NCBI GenBank assembly: GCA_031258195.1 | Contig: JAIRNF010000056.1 | Location: 62,001-126,000, forward strand | Direction: 5' to 3' | DNA length: 64,000 nucleotides | Origin: Prevotellaceae bacterium | GTDB taxonomy: Bacteria; Bacteroidota; Bacteroidia; Bacteroidales; UBA932 | Shown: positions 17,899 through 25,440 of the stretch, piece after piece | Position numbering within the stretch: position 1 is the first letter of the stretch | Layout: each line of letters begins with the position of its first letter | Program-made: the position numbers and the translations under genes | Notes under the pieces: generated by a model | What the model was told of the DNA's origin: nothing | Database searches by the model: none | The model's input: only the letters and a program-made list of their open reading frames with translations

Positions 17899-17906
17899 TA
17901 TCTTTG
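17899..17906 (+). promoter_or_regulatory. -7 promoter element for dtd
   Basis: TATCTTTG matches TAnnTTTG and lies 18 bases before the dtd ATG at 17925, giving a very short leader. No clear -33 was seen. Confidence 0.4.
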
Positions 17907-17924
17907 CCGATAAATACACTTATT

Positions 17925-18377
17925 ATGCGCGTTTTAGTTCAAAGAGTAAGCAAAAGTTCGGTTACTATCGAAGAACAGGTGGTAGCAACTATCGGAAAAG
18001 GAATGCTATTACTTGTTGGTTTTGAAGAAGCCGATACCAAAGAGGATATCGAATGGATGGCTGCAAAGCTTGTCAAACTCCGCATATTCGATGATAACGA
18101 AGGAGTAATGAACTTATCTATACAGGATACTAACGTCGATGTAATTATTGTTAGCCAGTTTACCTTACACGCCCAGACAAAAAAGGGGAACCGTCCGTCG
18201 TATATTAAAGCCGCACGACCCGAACAGGCGATACCTTTATACAAAGAATTTATTGCAGCTATGGAAAAAGAACTGGGGAAGCCGGTACAGACCGGAGAGT
18301 TTGGAGCAGAAATGATGGTGGAACTGATAAACGATGGCCCTGTAACCATTTGGATTGATACGAAAAACAAAGAATAG
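17925..18377 (+). CDS. dtd: D-aminoacyl-tRNA deacylase
   Basis: 150 residues from the ATG at 17925; the upstream in-frame TTG (17904) lies inside the promoter element and is rejected. The enzyme clears D-amino acids (and mischarged Gly) from tRNA. Hallmarks are MRVLVQRVSKSSVTI at the start, SQFTLHAQTKKGNRPSY in the centre and the NDGPVT segment (GPxT cross-subunit site) near the end. It is a single gene, followed directly by a perfect hairpin. Confidence 0.95.
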   Translation: MRVLVQRVSKSSVTIEEQVVATIGKGMLLLVGFEEADTKEDIEWMAAKLVKLRIFDDNEGVMNLSIQDTNVDVIIVSQFTLHAQTKKGNRPSYIKAARPEQAIPLYKEFIAAMEKELGKPVQTGEFGAEMMVELINDGPVTIWIDTKNKE

Positions 18378-18383
18378 CAAGCC

Positions 18384-18421
18384 ATCCTAAAGCGATGATT
18401 GTATAATCATCGCTTTAGGAT
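18384..18421 (+). terminator. terminator after dtd
   Basis: Perfect 17-bp stem (18384-18400 with 18405-18421), loop GTAT, seven bases after the dtd stop. It also lies just after the end of the convergent 67-residue gene, so it could serve both. Confidence 0.75.
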
Positions 18422-18437
18422 AACAATTTATACCCGC

Positions 18438-18641
18438 CTACTTCTTTTCAATCTCTGTTACGATTTTTTCGCCGTTACTTTTTTCTTTGACTACAATCTT
18501 ATCGCCTTTATCTTTAACCTTCAGCACTTCTTTATCTCCATCTTCTTTTACCTTTTCTACATACTTACCATCGCTTTCCTTAAGCTTTTCAACAGTCTTT
18601 TCATCTCCCACATGCTCTTTCAATACCTCATTTATAGCCAT
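18438..18641 (-). CDS. small lysine/glutamate-rich protein made of 11-residue repeats
   Basis: 67 residues. After residue 16 the sequence is an almost exact 11-residue repeat: VEKLKESDGKY, VEKVKEDGDKE, VLKVKDKGDKI, VVKEKSNGEKI, then VTEIEKK (residues 17-27, 28-38, 39-49, 50-60, 61-67). The pattern is V-x-K-x-K-x-x-G-[DEK]-K-x, alternating in a way that suggests short beta strands and Gly turns. No signal peptide. It begins two bases after the DUF4878-like lipoprotein stop, so it is probably translated from the same mRNA. I do not recognise a family, and a lost connection (frameshift) with the upstream gene is possible but not required. Confidence 0.55.
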   Translation of the reverse strand: MAINEVLKEHVGDEKTVEKLKESDGKYVEKVKEDGDKEVLKVKDKGDKIVVKEKSNGEKIVTEIEKK

Positions 18642-18643
18642 TG

Positions 18644-19156
18644 TTAGTAGTCGTTTTCTTTTAGTGTAAAGCTAACGTTTGTTCCGTCGGCAAGCTTAGT
18701 TTTCCACACCTCTCTATTTTTTCCGGCATTCACCTTCCGTACGTCATCCATTAAAACCAAATCATACGTTACATCCTCCGTTTGACCATTATTATACTCA
18801 TGGTTCAAAGTAGCGTTTGCCGATTTTCCATCTGAGGCAACATTTTCCGACTTAACGGTAATATTCTTGAGCCCCTCGTTCTTCTGTATGTGAGGTTCTA
18901 CATTTGATTTTAAGGCTTTTACATGCTGTACTTTCATAGCCTTTACGTCGGATGAATTTACATCTTTTTTTGTGTTAGGTGTCGCTACAGGAATCTCGTC
19001 GATATAGACATATTCGATAAAACCATCGTAATCATTATTTTTAATACGCTCGGTATATTCTTTAGCGCTTTCGCTTGCTGTTTTATGTTTCTTCGAACAG
19101 CTCGACATTGCCCTTACAACCAATAGCGGCATCAATAAAAAAATCATTCTTTTCAT
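18644..19156 (-). CDS. DUF4878-like lipoprotein
   Basis: 170 residues. Signal peptide with lipobox-like AMSSCSKK (Cys20). The mature part has the pattern ESAKEYTERIKNNDYDGFIEYV, typical of DUF4878/NTF2-like lipoproteins, followed by a variable middle and a C-terminal strand region (NREVWKTKLADGTNVSFTLKE). Role unknown. Followed two bases later by the 67-residue repeat protein on the same strand. Confidence 0.65.
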   Translation of the reverse strand: MKRMIFLLMPLLVVRAMSSCSKKHKTASESAKEYTERIKNNDYDGFIEYVYIDEIPVATPNTKKDVNSSDVKAMKVQHVKALKSNVEPHIQKNEGLKNITVKSENVASDGKSANATLNHEYNNGQTEDVTYDLVLMDDVRKVNAGKNREVWKTKLADGTNVSFTLKENDY

Positions 19157-19510
19157 AAGTTTTCAATATTTATTATTAATAATTCGTATTAATCTCATTA
19201 TGAGATTTAAAATTCTATCACCAGAATTTTAAGCATTAGCAGGTTAACAATCAAATTATCAACCTAATAGAGTGACAGTCACACTAAGCTTCTAGTAACT
19301 CCCCATAAACACACATTTTTGTAATATGTTCTGCTCAAATGTGTTAAAGTAGTAAAATTGTATGGTGGGACTACGATTTGAATAGCAAGAAATTGTTATC
19401 GTTAAAATTCGGCATAGAATAAGTGTTCCAAATGGTATTTACAAGATAGGGTCGGTTGGTAATTACCAACCGACCCTATCTTGTCTGCTTGTATCGGATA
19501 AGACCGATGG
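19157..19510. other. intergenic region upstream of the DUF4878 gene and downstream of purB
   Basis: 354 bases. Apart from the 44-bp palindrome at 19441-19484, I see no gene or recognisable RNA. A short TG-rich stretch near 19360-19430 could be decayed coding sequence, but I could not assign it. Confidence 0.4.
19441..19484 (-). terminator. perfect 44-bp palindrome, probable purB terminator
   Basis: Arms of 20 bp (19441-19460 and 19465-19484) joined by AATT, which is itself self-complementary, so all 44 bases form a perfect palindrome. It stands 27 bases after the purB stop on the minus strand. Confidence 0.7.
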
Positions 19511-20854
19511 CTAGATTCCCGTGTAACTTTGTGGAGTAATAGCTTTCAGCTCATTCTTTACATTGTCAGAAACATCCAGCTTAGCAATAAACTCTTCTAT
19601 ATCTTCTTTTGTAATCGGTTTATTGGTACGCGTCAACGACTTCAAAGCCTCATACGGATTAGGGTACAACTCTCTACGAAGTATTGTTTGAATACCTTCT
19701 GCAACTACCGCCCAGTTGTCCTCAAGATCGCAATTAAGCGCATCGTTATCTACAATAAGCTTACCTAAGCCTTTCATAATTGATTTAAACCCAAGTATGG
19801 TATGAGCCATTGGTACGCCTATGTTACGAAGTACGGTAGAGTCAGTTAAATCGCGCTGCAAACGAGAGATAGGAAGCTTAAGTGACAGATGCTCGAAGAC
19901 GGCATTTGCCATCCCGAAGTTACCTTCGGCATTCTCAAAATCAATAGGGTTTACTTTATGCGGCATAGCCGAAGAGCCGACTTCTCCTTCTTTAATCCTT
20001 TGCTTAAAGTAGCCCATTGAAATGTATGTCCAAATATCTCGACAAAGGTCGATGAGAATCGTATTAATACGTTTAAAGCTATCGAAAATGGCAGCAAGGC
20101 TATCGTAATGATCTATTTGTGTGGTTAGCCGCGAGCGTTCCAACCCTAATACTTCGCTTACAAAATTGTTGGCAAAAGCAATCCAATCAATCTTTGGATA
20201 TGCTACATAATGCGCGTTAAAGTTGCCTGTTGCCCCGCCAAATTTCGCCGAGCAAGGCAATGCTCTAAGCAGCTCTACCTGCTTTTCTAAACGCTCTACA
20301 AACACGCCTATCTCCTTACCTAAACGAGTTGGAGAAGCCGGCTGTCCGTGAGTATGTGCCAACATGGATAGCCGAGCCCACTCCGTCTGCATCTGCTGCA
20401 GCTTCTTCTGTAGCTCATCCAACTCAGGATAGTAAACATCGTGTACCATCTTACGTAGGCTGTATGGCGTTGCCGTATTATTAACGTCCTGAGAAGTTAG
20501 CCCAAAGTGTATAAACTCACGCCATTGGGTTAATCCCAGCCGGTCGAATTTTTCTTTTAAAAAATATTCAACAGCTTTAACATCATGGTTAGTTACTTTT
20601 TCTATATCTTTTATTTGTTGAGCATCATCGATAGAAAAATTCTTATACAAATCTCGCAATTTAGGATAGCTCAGCTTATCCATATCTTCAAGCTGTGGTA
20701 ACGGGATCTCGCATAGCGCGATAAAATACTCGACCTCTACCAATACCCTATAGCGTATAAGCGTATATTCCGAAAAATATTCACTTAAAATGTTAACCTG
20801 TTTTCTATACCTGCCATCAATCGGAGATATTGCCGTTAGCTCATTCAATGTCAT
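19511..20854 (-). CDS. purB: adenylosuccinate lyase
   Basis: 447 residues. It catalyses two fumarate-releasing steps of purine synthesis (SAICAR to AICAR and adenylosuccinate to AMP). It belongs to the fumarase/aspartase fold: an early block is TSQDVNNTA, then HTHGQPASPT, and the family signature GSSAMPHKVNPIDFEN around residue 290. The start ELTAISPIDGRYRKQV is conserved. It is divergent from mqnA, and the two promoters share the 157-base gap. Confidence 0.96.
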   Translation of the reverse strand: MTLNELTAISPIDGRYRKQVNILSEYFSEYTLIRYRVLVEVEYFIALCEIPLPQLEDMDKLSYPKLRDLYKNFSIDDAQQIKDIEKVTNHDVKAVEYFLKEKFDRLGLTQWREFIHFGLTSQDVNNTATPYSLRKMVHDVYYPELDELQKKLQQMQTEWARLSMLAHTHGQPASPTRLGKEIGVFVERLEKQVELLRALPCSAKFGGATGNFNAHYVAYPKIDWIAFANNFVSEVLGLERSRLTTQIDHYDSLAAIFDSFKRINTILIDLCRDIWTYISMGYFKQRIKEGEVGSSAMPHKVNPIDFENAEGNFGMANAVFEHLSLKLPISRLQRDLTDSTVLRNIGVPMAHTILGFKSIMKGLGKLIVDNDALNCDLEDNWAVVAEGIQTILRRELYPNPYEALKSLTRTNKPITKEDIEEFIAKLDVSDNVKNELKAITPQSYTGI

Positions 20855-20896
20855 ATGATATATAGTTTAATGGCGATCTTGCCAATAGATTAAGTA

Positions 20897-20904
20897 CAAA
20901 AGTA
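20897..20904 (-). promoter_or_regulatory. -7 promoter element for purB
   Basis: Minus strand reads TACTTTTG (TAnnTTTG), 42 bases before the purB ATG. It is inside a short GTACAAAAGTAC-like palindrome. A -33 match at correct spacing was not found. Confidence 0.4.
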
Positions 20905-20928
20905 CAAATTTTACAGTTTTACTCCACA

Positions 20929-20960
20929 TTGGCAATAACCAACTAATTTGATTACCTTTG
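20929..20960 (+). promoter_or_regulatory. promoter of mqnA
   Basis: TTG (20929-20931), 21 bases, TACCTTTG (20953-20960). Fits the Bacteroidota consensus. A tiny in-frame ATG-to-TAG reading of five codons follows at 20976 in the leader. Confidence 0.6.
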
Positions 20961-21011
20961 CGCCGAAAAATTAGCATGCAGATGCCCTCAGGATAGTAAC
21001 ATAAAGCTAAT

Positions 21012-21794
21012 ATGGTGATGAAAAAAGTTAGAGTTTCAGCAATATCGTACCTTAACACGATGCCTTTCGTGTATGGTCTGCAAAATTCAGCAGTAGCCAA
21101 CCATATAGAGCTAACGTTAAACTACCCGGCAGAATGCGCGACGATGCTTAAAGAAGACAAGACAGACATTGGTATCGTACCTGTTGCCGTTGTTCCCGAC
21201 CTACCCGAATATCATATTATAAGCGATTACTGTATAGGCGCCACCGGAAAGGTACGCTCCGTTGCGGTTTACGGCACGGCTCCTCTGCATGAGCTGAATA
21301 CTATATATCTCGATTTCGAATCAAGAACATCGGTTCTTTTATGTCAAGTTTTAGCAAAAAAATTCTGGTTCATCTCTCCTGTATTTACTAACCTAAGCAG
21401 TCTAAAAGAGGTTGATGCTAGTAAAGAAAAGACAGGTTACGTGCTGATTGGCGATAAGACTTTCGATTTTGATGGTAAGCTTCCTTACAAGTGCGATTTA
21501 GCCGAAGAGTGGATAAAATTCCGTAAGTTGCCCTTCGTATTCGCCGCTTGGGTTGCAAATAAAAAGCTTGAGCCCGAATTCGTAAGTATGCTTAACGATG
21601 CTCTGCAAAAGGGCGTAAATAACATACCCCATGTGGTTGAACACGAGGTAAAAAACTTTGATAAGCAGCTGGCGCTAGATTACCTGCAAAATAACCTTAG
21701 CTATAATTTTGATTGTGAAAAGAAAAAAGGGCTGATTGATTTCTGGAACCTGGCTTTAGGTGTGATAAAATCGAAAGTCCGATGTAGCCAATAG
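21012..21794 (+). CDS. mqnA: chorismate dehydratase of the futalosine menaquinone pathway
   Basis: 260 residues. MqnA (periplasmic-binding-protein-like fold) dehydrates chorismate to 3-enolpyruvylbenzoate as the first step of futalosine-dependent menaquinone synthesis. Visible family pattern: RVSAISYLNTMPFVYGL, YPAECATML, DIGIVPVAVVPDLPEY, then the SDYCIGATGKVRSVAVYG block. ATG codons at 21012 and 21018 are both usable; the second gives the cleaner start MKKVRVSA. It is a single gene divergent from purB; corA follows after 60 bases. Other mqn genes are not here, but see the amidohydrolase at 8153. Confidence 0.88.
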   Translation: MVMKKVRVSAISYLNTMPFVYGLQNSAVANHIELTLNYPAECATMLKEDKTDIGIVPVAVVPDLPEYHIISDYCIGATGKVRSVAVYGTAPLHELNTIYLDFESRTSVLLCQVLAKKFWFISPVFTNLSSLKEVDASKEKTGYVLIGDKTFDFDGKLPYKCDLAEEWIKFRKLPFVFAAWVANKKLEPEFVSMLNDALQKGVNNIPHVVEHEVKNFDKQLALDYLQNNLSYNFDCEKKKGLIDFWNLALGVIKSKVRCSQ

Positions 21795-21854
21795 CTGTAA
21801 GCAAGACTACACTTGCCCAATCAACTATTATTACACTCTTTAACACCGAATACT

Positions 21855-22805
21855 ATGGTTATTATTTACTATAAAACACCAGAAAAAATAGTTCGCAGCA
21901 GCGACATTAAACTGCTCGACCAACTAAAGAGAGAAAGCATTATCTGGATTGACCTTATTGATCCTTCGGGAGATGATAAACGTAAGGTTGAAGACTTTCT
22001 TGGTACCGATCTACAAAGCCGTTCGCAAGCCGAAGAAATTGAAAGCAGCTCGCGTTACTCGGAAACAGAAACGGAAATTTTTGCAAACACTAACTTTTTA
22101 ATCTCTCAGCCCGACAGCTTTACCTACGAAACTGTTTCGTTTACTATTACTAACGATGGAATAATGGCTACGCTTCACAATTCTGACCTCAGAACGTTAA
22201 ACGAAATCGGTAAAAAAATTCAGCTAAACCATAAAATAAATACTACAGGCTATCATTTAATGGTTGCTATACTCGAAAGCCGTATAGACCTTGATGCCGA
22301 TATGGTTGAGGGCATTGCTAAAGAAATTGCGTACCTTAGTAAGCAGATAAACTTAGGCAATAAGGTAAACGAAGACATGCTACTGGACATTAGCCAGCTG
22401 CAAGAAAACACGATGGTAATCCGTGAGAATATAATCGACAAACAGCGTGTGGTATCAAGCATTCTAAGAAGCAGCAAGTTTCCGGCAGATGTTTACCCCA
22501 TACTTAATGTGCTGATAAAAGACGTAAACTCGCTTATCAATCACACCGACTTCAGCTTTGATCGTCTGGAGTACCTACAAAATACCATAGTCGGTCTTAT
22601 CAATATCGAACAGAATAAAATTATTAAAGTGTTTACCGTTGTTACCGTATTCTTTATGCCTCCAACTCTTATTGCAAGCATGTACGGTATGAATCTTTGG
22701 CTGCCTTTATTTGGTGATGGTTTAGACCTAGTCGTTTCTGTCGTACTAATGATAGTATCGGTAATAATAACCTTCTTCTTCTTCAAACGAAAAAAGATTC
22801 TATAA
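21855..22805 (+). CDS. corA: CorA-type magnesium transporter
   Basis: 316 residues from the ATG at 21855. An upstream TTG start (21813) would add 14 poorly conserved residues. Large cytosolic N-terminal domain, a long stalk helix (about 200-255), then two C-terminal membrane helices. The signature YGMN stands right after the first (ASMYGMNLWLPLFGDG). The second is VVSVVLMIVSVIITFFFF with a basic tail. The family forms pentameric channels for Mg2+ (and Co2+ or Ni2+). It is followed by a perfect palindrome shared with the convergent nitroreductase gene. Confidence 0.93.
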   Translation: MVIIYYKTPEKIVRSSDIKLLDQLKRESIIWIDLIDPSGDDKRKVEDFLGTDLQSRSQAEEIESSSRYSETETEIFANTNFLISQPDSFTYETVSFTITNDGIMATLHNSDLRTLNEIGKKIQLNHKINTTGYHLMVAILESRIDLDADMVEGIAKEIAYLSKQINLGNKVNEDMLLDISQLQENTMVIRENIIDKQRVVSSILRSSKFPADVYPILNVLIKDVNSLINHTDFSFDRLEYLQNTIVGLINIEQNKIIKVFTVVTVFFMPPTLIASMYGMNLWLPLFGDGLDLVVSVVLMIVSVIITFFFFKRKKIL

Positions 22806-22846
22806 GTTTTTAACGCCATTTTTATTTATAGCGAATCACAATATTT

Positions 22847-22911
22847 GTCATTTCGACCGAAGGGAGAAATCTACTCAAAAAAGGCAGATTTCTCCCTTCG
22901 GTCGAAATGAC
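22847..22911. repeat. perfect palindromic repeat, GTCATTTC family
   Basis: 26-bp arms (22847-22872 and 22886-22911) that are exact reverse complements, with a 13-base loop. Left arm begins GTCATTTCGACCGAAGGGAG. Located between the convergent corA and nitroreductase genes, where it could end both transcripts. Confidence 0.85.
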
Positions 22912-22946
22912 GGGGCTATAGCATTTACTATTCTTTATATCCTAAG

Positions 22947-23573
22947 TTATTCTATCCAACTAATCACATCCGGATTAAACTTATCTTTAGGCATATGCTC
23001 CCCATCGGGATAGCCAACCGGTATAATATTTAACGGCATAATATTCTCTGGCAACCGTAAGGACTCTTGCACAGCTTTTACCCTGTCGCTATAAGGAAAA
23101 ACGCCTGTCCATACAGCACCTAATCCTTCAGCCTCTGCAGCCAAAAGTAAGTTCTGAGATGCAGCAGAACAATCCAATGCCCAATTTAACGATCGCTCCG
23201 GGTTAACTACACCTTTTGTATTATCGCCGCATACAACAATAGCAAGGGGGGCTTTAGCCAGCATCTTTGCAAAAGGTAATTGCTCAGCTAGCTTGGTAAG
23301 TACCTCTCTATTGGTAATTACATAAAACGACCATGGTTGATTATTTTTAGAAGAGGGTGCAGCCATCGCCGCCTTTAGCAATATTTCTATTTTTTCTTTT
23401 GGTACCACTTGATCTGTGTACCTACGCACACTCGTACGGTTGTGAATGGTTTCTAACGTATTATTCATTGTTTCTTTTGTTGTTGTTTGATTACAAGATA
23501 ATAACACGCAAGACACAAAAATAGCTGTGCAGATTATCATCTTTTTGCCGTCCAAAAAAGTAATTTTATTCAT
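22947..23573 (-). CDS. nitroreductase family protein with lipoprotein signal
   Basis: 208 residues. The enzyme part (from about residue 36) is a normal FMN-binding nitroreductase: NRTSVRRYTDQVVPKEKIE, AAPSSKNNQPW, then GLGAVWTGVFP and a C-terminal IPVGYPDGE. In front is a hydrophobic signal with lipobox-like VLLSCNQ (Cys27), which would place a flavoenzyme outside the cytoplasm. The internal ATG (Met36, MNNTLETIHNRTS) is the usual start of cytosolic relatives and is an alternative. The substrate is unknown. The gene is monocistronic, convergent with corA and divergent from a lipoprotein gene. Confidence 0.85.
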   Translation of the reverse strand: MNKITFLDGKKMIICTAIFVSCVLLSCNQTTTKETMNNTLETIHNRTSVRRYTDQVVPKEKIEILLKAAMAAPSSKNNQPWSFYVITNREVLTKLAEQLPFAKMLAKAPLAIVVCGDNTKGVVNPERSLNWALDCSAASQNLLLAAEAEGLGAVWTGVFPYSDRVKAVQESLRLPENIMPLNIIPVGYPDGEHMPKDKFNPDVISWIE

Positions 23574-23624
23574 ATCTTCACATATTAAATTGCCAGTACG
23601 AAGATAACAGCTAAAACATATATA

Positions 23625-24398
23625 ATGAAACGTTTGCTATATATTTTGTTGGGAATAATCACCCTGTCTTCGTGTTCGAGTACATACTACTACTACTCCA
23701 CTTTAAGCACCAACGATGAGGGCATTGATAGAGATGAAATAGGTTCCTTCATTTTTGATACCGATACGATACAGGTGGTTTACTCCTTTAAAGGGCAAGA
23801 TGGTCCTATTCAAATTAGCATACATAACAAATTAGATATGCCCATGTACATTGATTGGTCTCGATCTGCCATCCTTATTAATGATGTGGCGACTAGCTAT
23901 ATGGGAGAAAAGTCAACCCTTAATAGCTACCGAGTAGCCGCCACAACAACCACTGGCTACGAATACGATCCAAGCTATGTAAGTTTCGTTCCACCCATGC
24001 GGAAAATTGAACATTGCAACTTATGGCTATCAAACCTTAACTTCGACTATATCGATAAGAAAGAATATACAAATACTTCTATATCCAACCGCTCTAGCCA
24101 AGCGATGAAAGTAAAAATGCTTAATTTTTCCGAAGAAAATTCTCCACTATTTTTCGAAAGCTATCTAACAATCTTTTTAGAAGATGGTACTACATACGCT
24201 ATCACACAAAGCTTTTATATAGCTAGGCTAATTCGAGCAAAGAGATTAGCACCTAATGAGCTGGCCAACGATTTTTCTCAAAGAAACGATTTAATGTTTA
24301 CTCTTATCCAAGCAAATAACAAAGGGTGGGAGGTTGCCGCTATAGGTGGAATTATTATTGGCTCAACTATTTTGGATGCAGTTTTTAATAGCCACTAA
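23625..24398 (+). CDS. hypothetical lipoprotein with C-terminal membrane segment
   Basis: 257 residues. Signal peptide with lipobox LSSCSS (Cys17). Then a Tyr/Ser-rich start, and a mature part of mixed strands (DTIQVVYSFKGQDGPIQISIHN, MYIDWSRSAILIN). A hydrophobic stretch near the C-terminus (VAAIGGIIIGSTILDAVF) may be a membrane or packing helix. I do not recognise a family. The nitroreductase gene is divergent; the CPBP protease follows on the same strand after 99 bases. Confidence 0.7.
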   Translation: MKRLLYILLGIITLSSCSSTYYYYSTLSTNDEGIDRDEIGSFIFDTDTIQVVYSFKGQDGPIQISIHNKLDMPMYIDWSRSAILINDVATSYMGEKSTLNSYRVAATTTTGYEYDPSYVSFVPPMRKIEHCNLWLSNLNFDYIDKKEYTNTSISNRSSQAMKVKMLNFSEENSPLFFESYLTIFLEDGTTYAITQSFYIARLIRAKRLAPNELANDFSQRNDLMFTLIQANNKGWEVAAIGGIIIGSTILDAVFNSH

Positions 24399-24468
24399 TA
24401 TATTTTATTCGTCGGTATTTTAGCCAGTAAAATTTATCTTTTTAACTAGGATTTCTCTAAGGACTTTT

Positions 24469-24476
24469 TAACTTTG
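24469..24476 (+). promoter_or_regulatory. -7 promoter element for the CPBP gene
   Basis: TAACTTTG matches TAnnTTTG, 21 bases before the ATG at 24498. No good -33 partner was found. Confidence 0.4.
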
Positions 24477-24497
24477 CATAATAATTAAGAATAGGTT

Positions 24498-25346
24498 ATG
24501 AACAATCAACAAGCTATACTATCGTTTAAATTCCAGATTAAGCATGCCTGGATGGTTGTTGGGCTATTCTTTGCTGTTACACTTGCCGTAACTATACCTG
24601 TCTTTATCGCCGATTTAATTATTTCGAAATTATCGATAAACAGCCAACCGCTCGAATCATGGATTACCGTACTTTCTAACATTGTAACCTATGCCTTTTT
24701 ATTTTTTCTGATCAATCAAATCTTTGGAAAATCCACCATATCAAAACCTCTGTTTGGGGATAAGCGTATTGATTGGACTGTTTATATTCTTTTACTACTG
24801 GCAACTCTGTCTATTGCCATTATATTAGAGCCACTAAATACCCTCATCGTAAAGCTACTACCAATGCCCGATTGGGTTGAGGAGATTTTTAGTAGTGCAT
24901 TTACTCCAAGCATTGCAACCTTTATTATGGTCGCTATAATTGCTCCTTTGTGCGAAGAAATACTTCTGAGGGGAGTTATTCTTAGGGGTTTACTTAATAG
25001 CTCATCGCCGAGGAAAGCGATTATTTGGTCGGCTTTTCTTTTTGCTTTAATCCATCTCAACCCCTGGCAAGGAGTGTTTGCTTTTCTCATCGGTTTGTTT
25101 TTAGGCTGGGTATATTGGAAAACCCGCTCAATTTGGACTTGTATTTTTATTCATTTTATCAATAATAGCCTCAGCTTTGTAGGGCTGGTTATCGCGGAAT
25201 CAAAAGGTTTAGGAGTAGATGCCACTCTAGAAGATATAACAGGCGAATACTTCGTATCGCTATTTTTTGTTGCTGCAGTTTTGCTTATTGTTTCATTGGG
25301 ATTACTTCACAAGAGGTATAGGTTAAAGAAGGGAATCGTTCCTTAA
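24498..25346 (+). CDS. CPBP family intramembrane glutamic endopeptidase
   Basis: 282 residues with about seven or eight membrane helices. The protease motifs are present: EExxxR (CEEILLRGVILRGL), motif 2 FALIHLNP, and motif 3 HFINNSLSF. The long first loop and C-terminal helix are typical of bacterial CAAX/CPBP-type (ABI) proteases. Substrate unknown; some relatives process bacteriocin or membrane peptides. Appears as a single gene with its own -7 element. Confidence 0.88.
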   Translation: MNNQQAILSFKFQIKHAWMVVGLFFAVTLAVTIPVFIADLIISKLSINSQPLESWITVLSNIVTYAFLFFLINQIFGKSTISKPLFGDKRIDWTVYILLLLATLSIAIILEPLNTLIVKLLPMPDWVEEIFSSAFTPSIATFIMVAIIAPLCEEILLRGVILRGLLNSSSPRKAIIWSAFLFALIHLNPWQGVFAFLIGLFLGWVYWKTRSIWTCIFIHFINNSLSFVGLVIAESKGLGVDATLEDITGEYFVSLFFVAAVLLIVSLGLLHKRYRLKKGIVP

Positions 25347-25414
25347 CCAACAACTTTATTCGCCTTTATCCTATTATTTTCAGCTAATTGTTTTCACATT
25401 CTAAATTAGGTGCT

Positions 25415-25422
25415 TACCTTTG
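25415..25422 (+). promoter_or_regulatory. -7 promoter element for typA
   Basis: TACCTTTG matches TAnnTTTG, 18 bases before the typA ATG at 25441. The nearest TTG upstream (25388) is 24 bases away, slightly too far. Confidence 0.45.
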
Positions 25423-25440
25423 CACCCTAATTTTTATTTA

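Noticed and set aside
19157-19440. Decayed gene in the gap after purB
   Set aside because: Short readable bits in more than one frame, but none long enough or recognisable.
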